A stretch of DNA of 11,862 bases from Blakeslea trispora (Eukaryota; Mucoromycota; Mucoromycetes; Mucorales; Choanephoraceae). The DNA is taken from contig JAIWNE010000277.1 of NCBI GenBank assembly GCA_025331445.1, positions 1 to 11,862 of the forward strand, written 5' to 3'. How positions within the stretch are numbered: position 1 is the first letter of the stretch; the number at the start of each line of letters is the position of its first letter. Below, in pieces: positions 1 through 7,256 of the stretch. The notes below the pieces were generated by a model. It was not told where the DNA came from and searched no databases. It was given only the letters and a program-made list of their open reading frames with translations. A program made the translations under genes and the position numbers.

Positions 1-498
1 TCTCAGAAAAGAAACAAGACTCCCAAAGACTTGATTTTGAAAATAGGCATGCCGGTCATGCTAATTCAAAATTTAAACGTAAGAAAAGGATGGGTTAATG
101 GAACAATAGCAATGATCGAAGAAATGGACGAAGAAAACATTCGATTGAAGAGAGGCGAAAATGAAGATGAGCAAAGTGACAGTATCTGGATTCAGCGAAT
201 TACTAGAACTGTCCCAGGAACAAGTTGCGTGAGATCGCAGTTTCCTGTTGTACCAGCTTTTGCAACAACCATACACAAAGCCCAAAACCTGACAATCGAC
301 GCTGTTGCCATACATTTAGACAACATGCTATCTCATGGACAAATGTATGTTGCCATGTCCAGAGTTAAAAAAAGCGAAGATTTGTTCTTTTTTGGCTCAG
401 AATTACCCTTAGCAATCAAAAGAAAATTTGGTTTGAACTTAGACGCTATAGATATTGTGGAATACTATGATAGCAAGCACCAAAAAATTGATAATTAA
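1..498 (+). CDS. PIF1-like DNA helicase, C-terminal part (5' end outside window)
   Basis: The frame is open from the first base, so this is the last 165 residues of a longer protein ending at TAA 496-498. It looks like the second RecA-like domain of a PIF1-family 5'-3' DNA helicase. Near its start is the segment PVMLIQNLNVRKGWVNGT, which corresponds to the family's 'vmLlrNld...GLvNGt' stretch. It is followed by FATTIHKAQNLTID (the FAMTIHKSQG-type motif) and GQMYVAMSRVKKSEDLFFFG (motif VI, 'GQlYVAlSRv'). The usual Gly after HKAQ is replaced by Asn, which is odd and may weaken ATP coupling. The Walker A and B motifs would lie upstream and are not visible. Proteins like this occur as stand-alone helicases and as the helicase part of Helitron transposons. 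The transposon-rich setting makes a Helitron or a Helitron-derived gene plausible, but no Rep domain or 3' CTRR hairpin end can be shown here. Confidence 0.85.
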   Translation, partial: SQKRNKTPKDLILKIGMPVMLIQNLNVRKGWVNGTIAMIEEMDEENIRLKRGENEDEQSDSIWIQRITRTVPGTSCVRSQFPVVPAFATTIHKAQNLTIDAVAIHLDNMLSHGQMYVAMSRVKKSEDLFFFGSELPLAIKRKFGLNLDAIDIVEYYDSKHQKIDN

Positions 499-1586
499 TT
501 ATATAAGCGAATCAAATAAAACAAATGTACCTAATAATGCACTTAAGATGTGAAAGCCATAGAGCTATACATCACCAAATCATTTGTAATAGAGTATTAA
601 TAACATATACGGCCATTGTTCTCAATCGCTATATATTTTCACTATTAGAAATTGAATAACTACTGAAGAGATAAACCAGAATTTGACTTAGCGAGAAAGA
701 TATCGAACTGCGCACAAAAGACATTTTCATTGGTAGAGATATTTGTGAAAACAAAAACTTTTCAATGGGTGGATGGTTTATACAAGCTTATTATTTCTTC
801 AACGTTTGATATGAAGTTTGTAAAGTATTTGTATAATTTAATGCAAGTCAGAAGAATTATAACACGTCTATTTCCCTCGGTTTAGAGAGTTTCTGATGAG
901 ATTATAATATTAAAGTAAAGAATGCTAGATTTGTTTCGTTAAAGAATATTTTCTAACACGTTTACTTCTTAGTATTATATTTATATCGATGCTTCTTTCG
1001 ATAAGAAAGTTTATTCAATATAAATATAGAGATTGGTTTATCAAAATTTGCTCTTCTTGAGGAAGATATCTTTTTAATAACACCGAAAAAGAAAAGAAAA
1101 GAAAAAGAGATTTGTGTAGGTTTGATTCAAGATTTTTCTCCCGTAGGATTTCTCTCTTGTTTTGTAGTTATGATTTTTAATGTGAAGAAAAGACTTGTTG
1201 TTTTATTTATTAAGAATTTTGGGGCTTTTATAATTTTTGATTCAATGACCGCTTTTACAGTGATGTCTAATGACTCTCCTTTTCCTACCATTTTATTCCA
1301 CTATTCTCGGTACCCTGACTAATATTGCCAGCTGCTATATGAAACACTCAATTGCCAAGCTATCCATTGTGCCAATTGACCATTCATTTAATTCATGGTC
1401 ATTCATACTGCCTACCCAATGCTTCACCTTTGAATGCTTTAAACTTTTGTTTTCATCCTCTTGTTTGTACACATACCTATTTCTAGTGAATTATTTTCTA
1501 ATCTACTGACAGTATAGTCTAAACAAAGTCCTTGGTTCTACAGCTCATCCTATAATGCACCCCTATGATTACTTACTGCATAGTGT
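499..1586. other. AT-rich interval without a recognisable gene
   Basis: This stretch lies between the helicase stop and the left TA of the Tc1 element. It is very AT-rich up to about 1120, with a short hairpin CTTTC-GATAA-GAAAG near 996-1010 and a purine run (GAAAAAGAAAAGAAAAGAAAAAGAG) at about 1085-1110. From 1260 to 1540 base composition is more balanced. Reading frames there (for example 1122-1322 and 1270-1509) are short, hydrophobic and low in complexity and match no family I know. A Helitron 3' terminus was looked for because of the helicase upstream, and none was convincing. Confidence 0.6.
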
Positions 1587-1588
1587 TA

Positions 1589-1796
1589 CAGTGACCCGCA
1601 AAACTGTTCAAAAAGTTTTTTTTTTTACTTTGAACCTTATGATCGGGTATTCAAACACATTTTAAACCCCTTTTGTCATACCTTGTTAGAAAGCCTCAGT
1701 AATTTACTATATGATGACCAGGTTGTACAATGATTGGTTGACCTTGAAATGAATACCACTATTTTAAAAAAAAAAGTCTTTTTGAACAGTTTTGCG
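1589..1796 (+). repeat. Left terminal inverted repeat of the Tc1 element (208 bp)
   Basis: This repeat is inverted at 3017-3225. Its outer end reads CCGCAAAACTGTTCAAAAAG followed by eleven T. Its inner end, read from the other side, gives the same CCGCAAAACTGTTCAAAAAG word. The repeat is therefore bounded by inverted copies of the transposon tip, unlike the direct repeats (IR/DR) known from Sleeping Beauty-type elements. Confidence 0.95.
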
Positions 1797-1815
1797 GATG
1801 TGCATTATATTTTTA

Positions 1816-2832
1816 TTAATAGGGGATTTGACCACCTTTAGCGGCGATAAGATCAGCTATTCTATTAGGCATGCTTTCAATAAGATTGTTGCATGTTTCA
1901 GGATCAATATTGTTCCAAATTTGAGTTACACGATCAAATAACTCAGCAATAGAGCCTGGAGCAGTGTCAAAGGCAGCTAAACGTATTTTGACTATACTCC
2001 AAAGGTTCTCAATGGGATTCAAGTCGGGCGAGAAGGACGGCCAGTCGAGAACTTGAATGTTGCAATCCTTGAGATGACGTTTGGTATGCTTGGAAGTATG
2101 CTTGGGGTCATTATCATGCTGAAATATGGCGTCATCCTCAGTATAACCATAGAATTCTAGCGATCTGACCAACTCATCGTCTATGATTTGAGTGTACAAC
2201 TCAGAGTCCATTTTGCCATTGATCTTCGCAAGAAAGCCTGGACCTTTCCAACAAAAGCAGCCCCAAAGCATGATGGAACCACCTCCATGCTTGTAGAGAT
2301 GGTCAAGCTGAAACGCTTTCAACTCCTTATCATCGGCTTTCCAAACCCATTGAGCACCATCCGAGCCAATTCTGTTGATTTTGGTCTCATCGGAGAACAT
2401 CACGGACCTCCAATCGTTGATAGTCCAACTTCTGTGAGCCTCGGCCCATTCCAAGCGGTCTTTCATACGCTTAGGTGTTAGAGGAAGGACCTTTGGCTTA
2501 TGAATAGCTGTCATTTTGGCGCTTTTGAGAAACCTACGCACGGTATCCTCAGAAACAACAACTTGTTGATCAGCCAGGAATCGCTGCGCATCTTTTGCGG
2601 TCTTGAAAACGCCAGTAGAAAGACCTTGAAGTACCTTGCGACCGAGATTCTTGCTGATCTTACTTGGTCGGCCACCCGCATGTTGAGGAATCTCCAAGTT
2701 CATCTCACCACGAATGTTTGAAACGATACCTTGACTGATACCAAGCTGACGCGCTACTTCGCGAACATTTTTACCTTTGGAAAGCATAGCTTTCGCGTCA
2801 TTTCGTTTGTCATTGCTGATGTGTTTGGGCAT
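1816..2832 (-). CDS. Tc1-family DD34E transposase, 338 aa, apparently intact
   Basis: This nuclear enzyme cuts and pastes the surrounding element by binding its inverted repeats and inserting at TA. I chose the ATG at 2832 (MPKHISNDKR). The frame runs upstream to 2952, but that extra part is a low-complexity stretch and would exceed the family's usual length of about 340 residues. Residues 1-45 form a homeodomain-like helix-turn-helix (NVREVARQLGISQGIVSNIR). GGRPSK at 53-58 is the GRPR-like linker. A second helix-turn-helix spans about 60-110. The catalytic residues are D148 (MFSDET), D240 (FQHDNDPKHTS) and E275 (SPDLNPIENLW), with exactly 34 residues between D240 and E275. The sequence ends GGQIPY. 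There is no internal stop or frameshift. It lies between the two long repeats, with its stop 20 bp from the left one. Confidence 0.96.
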   Translation of the reverse strand: MPKHISNDKRNDAKAMLSKGKNVREVARQLGISQGIVSNIRGEMNLEIPQHAGGRPSKISKNLGRKVLQGLSTGVFKTAKDAQRFLADQQVVVSEDTVRRFLKSAKMTAIHKPKVLPLTPKRMKDRLEWAEAHRSWTINDWRSVMFSDETKINRIGSDGAQWVWKADDKELKAFQLDHLYKHGGGSIMLWGCFCWKGPGFLAKINGKMDSELYTQIIDDELVRSLEFYGYTEDDAIFQHDNDPKHTSKHTKRHLKDCNIQVLDWPSFSPDLNPIENLWSIVKIRLAAFDTAPGSIAELFDRVTQIWNNIDPETCNNLIESMPNRIADLIAAKGGQIPY

Positions 2833-3016
2833 GTTGGTAGATGTCAAGTAGATGTAACTAGATGGAGCAATGTCGATTAAATTGGTCTGACAAAACCAAC
2901 CAAAATTTACACAAACCTTTAAAAAAGTGAAGAAAAGAAGAAAAAAAAACAATTACGCGTCAAAATAATTTCAAATACTAGCCCCCTTCCCTTGGTTATA
3001 ATTTTTCTCGGACACA

Positions 3017-3225
3017 CGCAAAACTGTTCAAAAAGACTTTTTTTTTTTAAAATAGTGGTATTCATTTCAAGGTCAACCAATCATTGTACAACCTGGTCAT
3101 CATATAGTAAATTACTGAGGCTTTCTAACAAGGTATGACAAAAGGGGTTTAAAATGTGTTTGAATACCCGATCATAAGGTTCAAAGTAAAAAAAAAAACT
3201 TTTTGAACAGTTTTGCGGGTCACTG
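3017..3225 (-). repeat. Right terminal inverted repeat of the Tc1 element (209 bp)
   Basis: This is the reverse complement of 1589-1796. The only difference I can find is an 11-base rather than 10-base homopolymer near the inner end. It carries the same CCGCAAAACTGTTCAAAAAG word at both of its ends in inverted orientation. The transposase promoter must lie between this repeat and the ATG at 2832. Confidence 0.95.
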
Positions 3226-3227
3226 TA

Positions 3228-3606
3228 ACTCTGATCAAGTCTAACCTTTTGTTATTTTTATGTCTTGAATGTCTGTTTTTCTTATAATGCATTGTTTCCT
3301 GCTTTTATCATATGCCCAAAGACCCTTTGCTGCTGTTGTCCTTTGATCCGCTCTATTAATGTATACCACTGCTCGTCTCATGTCACTATCACTTCTCTCT
3401 CTTTTCTTTCGGGTCAACTTGCTTTCGTTTATGATATTCTTCTACTTGAGTCAAGATCCTAAATGGCTTTCGTTGAAATCCTGAAGTTGTGCAGGGCTAT
3501 ACCTATGATTCCATACCATTCTAGATACAAAAATAGAAGTCCAGGTTATCAATGACGTTAAAGAAGTATCGATACATAGAATTGATTCGTTTTAAATCAA
3601 TAAAAG
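3228..3606. other. Spacer between the two DNA transposons, no gene seen
   Basis: These 379 bp separate the Tc1 element from the larger element at 3609. The small open frame at 3265-3462 is pyrimidine-rich and has no family resemblance, so I do not call it a gene. No promoter, RNA gene or repeat stands out. Confidence 0.5.
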
Positions 3607-3608
3607 TA

Positions 3609-3633
3609 CAGTGCTTCGGGTCTTAAACCTGAA
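3609..3633 (+). repeat. Terminal inverted repeat of the large element, transposase 3' side (25 bp)
   Basis: It pairs with 6871-6895 over 25 bp with one mismatch at position 12 (G versus A). Similarity fades after CCTGAA into A-rich sequence. It lies 160 bp beyond the end of the transposase gene. Confidence 0.92.
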
Positions 3634-3683
3634 AAACCAAAAAATCCTTTCAAATTTTGACCATCAGAAAAAAATAACTTCAA

Positions 3684-3736
3684 CGGGAATCGAACTTGTG
3701 ACCCTTCTAATGATTTATGATTTTAGTTACTAAAAT
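3684..3736 (-). other. tRNA-like / pol III B-box-like fragment (weak)
   Basis: On the minus strand the sequence contains AGTTCGATTCCCG, which fits the tRNA T-loop and B-box consensus (GTTCGANTC) at 3687-3695. About 20 bases upstream of it is a perfect 17-nt hairpin-like word, ATTTTAGT-A-ACTAAAAT (3720-3736), the size of an anticodon arm. The T-stem is poorly paired, position 33 of the putative loop is not T, and no D arm or acceptor partner is visible. It may be a tRNA-derived (SINE-like) remnant or chance. It is not a functional tRNA. Confidence 0.2.
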
Positions 3737-3793
3737 GGAAATGGTAGTCTATTTATAGCAACTCGAGAGACCAATAAAAGAAAAAATCAAAGT

Positions 3794-5926
3794 TTATTGT
3801 TCATTTTCAAGAGAAATATTTGCAGAAGAAAGGGTAAATTTTCTATGAGACAGATATGTCTTTGTTACAAATTGCTTGACTTGACTGACAACCTCGCGAC
3901 CGTCTGAATACTTGCTATAGGCTTCAATGTAGTCCATACACTTTTGATAGTACTTTCTTATATGAACTATATTAGCAGCCTTATCAAGATAAGTGTCAAT
4001 GTTTTCCTCCGAAGACTTGAAGCTATAGTCACAATGAAGACGAGCCTGTCGCTTTGCATACGACCAATAAAGCTCAATCCAATTACACTCACAGTGATAT
4101 TTAGGATACAGCTCAAAGATATGACCACTTCCTTCTATGACTTCTTGTAGAGCTGATTTCTGACTGATGAAGTCAGGTCGGCTTTCAAGGAAGTGACGAG
4201 CACAGCAAACAGACTTTCTTCCAGGCACTGGGTCACCGCAGTTAAGCTTCCATGCCTTGCGAACCAAATCACATCCGAGCCGTTGACCCCTTTCTTCTAA
4301 AATCTTTTTTATGCCTTTAAAATATCGGACGGTCTTTTCCTTTGCTTTGCCTTTTCTGTCAACTGTTTGCAAGACCTTGTTGTAAAAGAAGGTTTGGTTT
4401 AAAACCTTTCCGTCACTGAGAGTGACAGTGGTGTCACGAAAACTGATCTTGCTGTCCTCAGGCCATGGCTTCTCATTCAAAGTCCTGCGCTTTGCGACTA
4501 AGACATCGTCGGCAAAAGCAGCATGATTGGAGCTATTGTCCAACAGAAAAACACCGATGCAATCCGGATGCAAAGCTTCGAACAAAGGAATTGCATCCGT
4601 TACCAGTTGTTCCACCATGTGCTTAGACGTCCACCACCCGTCTCGACTATCTCCAGCTTTAAACACCTTTCTAGATGTCCAGCCCTTGATTTTCATGGTT
4701 CCATGGCAAGGACATTGGAACTCTGAAACCATCAAGGAAGAGCCCATAGACTTCTTCCTTATATGGTTTTCACCTTCAAGAAGCCAGAGGTCATCCTTGC
4801 CATCATTAGAGTAGAAGGTGCTTTCATCATGTGTGATGAATACCACCTTCTTCTCTTCATCGCTCAGTTCTGGCTCCAAGACTATCTTCTGAGCTTCACC
4901 TTCGTAGAACTCGGCTCTCTTCATATAGCCGAGCATTCTTGATGACCATAAATTACGGTAGGCAATTACATCCTCCCTTTCATGGCCATCAAAATAAATG
5001 CTCTTCTTATTCTTTCTGTACGAGTAGCCCCACTCGTACAAATAGTTGGCTACAGTATCCAAATTCACTGTTTGGCCAGAAGCAACACCAAGAACCTGAG
5101 GAACGACCTCTTCTTCAATCACTTTTTTGATGCTTCCTAAGCTTCGTAACTCAGGCTTCATCTGTCTTATTTTCTCTAATGTGAGTAGCTTCACATCAGA
5201 GTCGCTCAAAAAAGATTGTCGCTTGATGTGCTTGCCTTGCTGATGCTCGGAAATGCTACCCTCCTCAATGAACTGGGTAGCCCACTGAATAATGGTCGAA
5301 GCTCGATAATTTTCATTGTTGTTTGGCCAATAGTAATTGGCTGTTTCTCTTGAACTATCACCTTTGTTCATTCCCTGAAGTCTCTTTGTGAAATACAACT
5401 TCACAGATAGATACTGGCAGTATTCGTACCTACGCATAGAATTTCCTTCCTTTGCCTTATTCATGATAGGTAGAATATGCTTGTCCAGGTTTTGCACAGA
5501 GTCCTTGATTCTGATGAGCTCTAACTTTGTATGACTCATTACAACAGGACGTTCTACTTCGGATCTCTTGGTGATAGTGATTCCAAAGTTAGTCAGTTTC
5601 TGCTTCGAATCGATGGCTTCAGCTTCCTTTCTTCTTCTCCACTTTGTGACATCCGAGTTCTTTTGATATACCCCTTTTCTTTTTTGACCTGATCCGAGAG
5701 ATTGATCAGTTCTCTTTCCAAGTACTTGATCAATTGTCTTGGGCGAGTCGGTAGATACTTCTACTTCTTCAGAAAGTTGAATCAACGATTCCATATCCAA
5801 TTGATTCATCTCCCAATCTTCGCGTTGATCAACGGAATTTGTTGAAGAATCATTCTTTATGAAATCTCCTTGTTCGGATCGTTTTTTGTTTAAAGCAGTT
5901 TTCTTTCTGTTACTTAATGCAGGCAT
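3794..5926 (-). CDS. DDE transposase of the large element, 710 aa
   Basis: This intact frame starts at ATG 5926 (MPALSNRKK) and stops at 3794. The start immediately follows an AT-rich leader. It resembles a large family of fungal DDE-superfamily proteins related to Tc1/mariner and IS630 transposases, usually listed as hypothetical. The N-terminal ~130 residues are charged and low in complexity with basic clusters (KRKGVYQKNSDVTKWRRRK, about 82-100) that may serve as a nuclear signal. A helix-turn-helix-like region spans about 205-300. The likely catalytic residues are D367 (FITHDESTFYSNDGK), D463 (GVFLLDNSSNH) and E618 (PKYHCECNWIELYW). About 154 residues separate the second Asp and the Glu, against 34 in the Tc1 neighbour. 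This insert contains a Cys-bearing segment (CGDPVPGRKSVCCARHF). The TA duplication and inverted ends around it support its role. The family name is uncertain. Confidence 0.85.
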   Translation of the reverse strand: MPALSNRKKTALNKKRSEQGDFIKNDSSTNSVDQREDWEMNQLDMESLIQLSEEVEVSTDSPKTIDQVLGKRTDQSLGSGQKRKGVYQKNSDVTKWRRRKEAEAIDSKQKLTNFGITITKRSEVERPVVMSHTKLELIRIKDSVQNLDKHILPIMNKAKEGNSMRRYEYCQYLSVKLYFTKRLQGMNKGDSSRETANYYWPNNNENYRASTIIQWATQFIEEGSISEHQQGKHIKRQSFLSDSDVKLLTLEKIRQMKPELRSLGSIKKVIEEEVVPQVLGVASGQTVNLDTVANYLYEWGYSYRKNKKSIYFDGHEREDVIAYRNLWSSRMLGYMKRAEFYEGEAQKIVLEPELSDEEKKVVFITHDESTFYSNDGKDDLWLLEGENHIRKKSMGSSLMVSEFQCPCHGTMKIKGWTSRKVFKAGDSRDGWWTSKHMVEQLVTDAIPLFEALHPDCIGVFLLDNSSNHAAFADDVLVAKRRTLNEKPWPEDSKISFRDTTVTLSDGKVLNQTFFYNKVLQTVDRKGKAKEKTVRYFKGIKKILEERGQRLGCDLVRKAWKLNCGDPVPGRKSVCCARHFLESRPDFISQKSALQEVIEGSGHIFELYPKYHCECNWIELYWSYAKRQARLHCDYSFKSSEENIDTYLDKAANIVHIRKYYQKCMDYIEAYSKYSDGREVVSQVKQFVTKTYLSHRKFTLSSANISLENEQ

Positions 5927-6280
5927 TTTAATAAAAAGTTTTATAAAGAGGTTCTGTCAAACTGAAAACAATAATTGACTTTATTAGAATGTTAATAAGA
6001 AGAATGCGATACAATTGGCTAGATTTATGTTACACGGCGAGCTATTTGAAACTCAACTTCATAGTCCTATATGGGTAGACTGATGACCCCCTATAGCCCT
6101 CTTTCAAATATATGGCTCATCATATAACCACAGCCAAAATTTTGAAAAACCGCTCGACTTTGAAGCCTTTCAGAAAAAAATATTTTTATGTTAATCAAGA
6201 AAGTAAATGACAACTTTTGTTTGGAAAGGTATGAAAAATGAATGTTATGCGGTTTTATATGAATCCATTCACTTTTGGTC
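5927..6280. promoter_or_regulatory. 5' leader / promoter region of the large transposase
   Basis: These 354 bp lie between the transposase ATG and the solo LTR and contain no gene. They are AT-rich. The native promoter should be here or between the LTR and the element end at 6895. A specific TATA box cannot be assigned with confidence. Confidence 0.45.
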
Positions 6281-6285
6281 CCTCT
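6281..6285. repeat. Target-site duplication (CCTCT), left copy
   Basis: CCTCT immediately precedes the LTR end TGTTGTAT. The same five bases follow the other LTR end at 6838-6842. A 5-bp duplication is typical of LTR-retrotransposon integrases. Confidence 0.9.
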
Positions 6286-6837
6286 TGTTGTATAAGTAGG
6301 TTCTCAGCAGTAACAAAAGAGACAAAGTACGACTAAGACTCAACTTTTATTGTTTTGTCCGGATTAAGTTCAAAGTAAATTGAATGAGCTTTCTAACTAG
6401 TCAAGAATCTATCTCTATTTATACTATTCTATTGATGATGGAAAGTGACTTGGTCTTTGATGCACAATGTCTATCTTCGTTACACCTTATCTTATCTGCC
6501 AATGAACAACTATTTATAGCAGGCCAACTTTTATGACTTCTTGCATTGAGACATAAATAATTAAGCAGTGACATCTTCATAGTTCTACAAGACTTGAGAT
6601 ATTAATATCACCATCATTATCATATGACATCTTGTAACTATTGTGAGTCTAGATATTCTATTTGTTAATCCTGCAATGATAGCAGTGACATTTGGTTGTC
6701 AGGCTAGACACTCAACTCTATAGCTCTGTTACAAGTGACTGTGTAATACGTCTCTTTATTTGGCAGTTTATGATCTGAGTCTAGACAGAGGTTACATGTC
6801 AACTATTGTGTTGTTCGATACATCGTTCGATACAACA
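6286..6837. mobile_element. Solo LTR of an LTR retrotransposon, 552 bp
   Basis: The sequence begins TGTTGTAT and ends ATACAACA, the inverted TG..CA ends of a long terminal repeat. It is flanked on both sides by CCTCT. There is no internal retrotransposon coding sequence, so this is what remains after recombination between two LTRs. TATTTATA-type words occur inside on the plus strand (near 6417-6424 and 6509-6517), but the orientation of the LTR cannot be fixed from this copy. It sits 359 bp upstream of the transposase start, so it could add a promoter or terminator there. A 5-bp duplication fits Ty3/gypsy or Ty1/copia elements. Whether it belongs to the same family as the integrase fragment at 7257 is unknown. 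Confidence 0.9.
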
Positions 6838-6842
6838 CCTCT
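6838..6842. repeat. Target-site duplication (CCTCT), right copy
   Basis: This is the exact match of 6281-6285 directly after the ATACAACA end of the solo LTR. Confidence 0.9.
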
Positions 6843-6870
6843 GAAAGATTTCATAGATGGGCTTTTTTTC

Positions 6871-6895
6871 TTCAGGTTTAAGATCCGAAGCACTG
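6871..6895 (-). repeat. Terminal inverted repeat of the large element, transposase 5' side (25 bp)
   Basis: This is the complement of 3609-3633 with one mismatch. It is followed by TA (6896-6897), which matches the TA before the left end. It is the promoter-side end of the element. Confidence 0.92.
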
Positions 6896-6897
6896 TA

Positions 6898-7136
6898 AAG
6901 CTATATTATTCGCAAATCAAACCCAATGGATGAACAATGTATAAAAATTAAAGAAGCTCGATTCGCTCATATTACAAAATATATCCAATTAAAGCGCATA
7001 ATACATGAAAATAAAGAAATACTACTTGCTTAGAGCTGCTTATTCATAAACACAATCCTTATTCATTTGTGCTGCTGTCAAACGCACTCAAAAACATTGG
7101 ATCTTAATCAGACGGCGATACATAAGGTCAGCTGAT
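6898..7136. other. AT-rich spacer, no gene recognised
   Basis: A 35-codon frame (6926-7033, MDEQCIKIKEARFAHITKY...) has a protein-like mix of residues but no known motif and no partner sequence nearby. I do not call it a gene. Nothing else is evident. Confidence 0.4.
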
Positions 7137-7253
7137 GGTGTTTGTATATACAAAAAAAAGTGTTTGTAATTACAAAAAAAGTCTTTGCAAACTCCAAAAT
7201 ACAAACACCTAATTCATTTGCAGTAACAAATAAATTTATTTGTATGTACAAAT
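7137..7253. repeat. Cluster of five TTTGTA..TACAAA palindromes
   Basis: Palindromic or near-palindromic words occur at 7141-7154 (TTTGTATATACAAA), 7163-7176 (TTTGTAATTACAAA), 7184-7198 (TTTGCAAACTCCAAA), 7216-7231 (ATTTGCAGTAACAAAT) and 7238-7253 (ATTTGTATGTACAAAT). Their centres are about 22, 21.5, 32.5 and 22 bp apart. In addition GGTGTTTGTA (7137-7146) is perfectly inverted at 7200-7209, enclosing a 73-bp hairpin-like unit. The last palindrome ends just before the integrase homology starts, so the cluster may mark a breakpoint or a small inverted-repeat insertion. Its function is unknown. Confidence 0.75.
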
Positions 7254-7256
7254 TCC

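Larger units (their letters stand above)
1589..3225 (-). mobile_element. Complete Tc1-type (IS630/Tc1/mariner) DNA transposon, 1637 bp
   Basis: The element begins CAGTGACCCGCAAAACTG at 1589 and ends with the inverse sequence at 3225. It is flanked by TA at 1587-1588 and TA at 3226-3227, the target duplication of this superfamily. Long terminal inverted repeats (1589-1796 and 3017-3225) enclose a single open transposase gene on the minus strand. By eye the two repeats differ only by one base in an A/T run. That and the intact gene point to recent insertion and possibly current activity. The left and right flanks show no obvious gene disrupted by the insertion. Confidence 0.95.
3609..6895 (-). 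mobile_element. Large IS630/Tc1/mariner-like DNA transposon carrying a 710-aa transposase, interrupted by a solo LTR
   Basis: Its ends are inverted copies: CAGTGCTTCGGGTCTTAAAC at 3609 and its complement, with one mismatch, ending at 6895. They are flanked by TA at 3607-3608 and TA at 6896-6897. One transposase gene fills the left two thirds on the minus strand. A 552-bp solo LTR plus a 5-bp duplication accounts for 557 of the 3287 bp, so the element was about 2730 bp before that insertion. Like the Tc1 element it starts with CAGTG, which fits superfamily membership. The open gene and well-matched ends suggest an autonomous, not very old copy. Confidence 0.9.

Noticed and set aside
499..1120. 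Helitron 3' end downstream of the helicase
   Set aside because: The only hairpin (near 996-1010) is not followed by CTRR, and CTAG words lack an adjacent hairpin.
1122..1509. Two short open frames left of the Tc1 element
   Set aside because: They are hydrophobic and low in complexity in AT-rich DNA, with no family motif and no supporting context.
2188..2721. Plus-strand open frames across the Tc1 transposase
   Set aside because: They are opposite-strand shadows of a well-supported DD34E transposase.
3684..3760. A functional tRNA gene
   Set aside because: Only the T-loop and a hairpin word fit. The T-stem is mispaired, T33 is missing, and no D arm or acceptor pairing is visible.
3944..5130. 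Several plus-strand open frames within the 710-aa gene
   Set aside because: They are antisense shadows with no recognisable motifs.
6926..7033. 35-codon ATG frame with plausible composition
   Set aside because: It is too short, has no motif or homologous neighbour, and could not be joined to any sequence left of the large element.
7137..7253. A CRISPR-like array
   Set aside because: The units are palindromic, vary in sequence, have almost no spacers, and the organism is eukaryotic.
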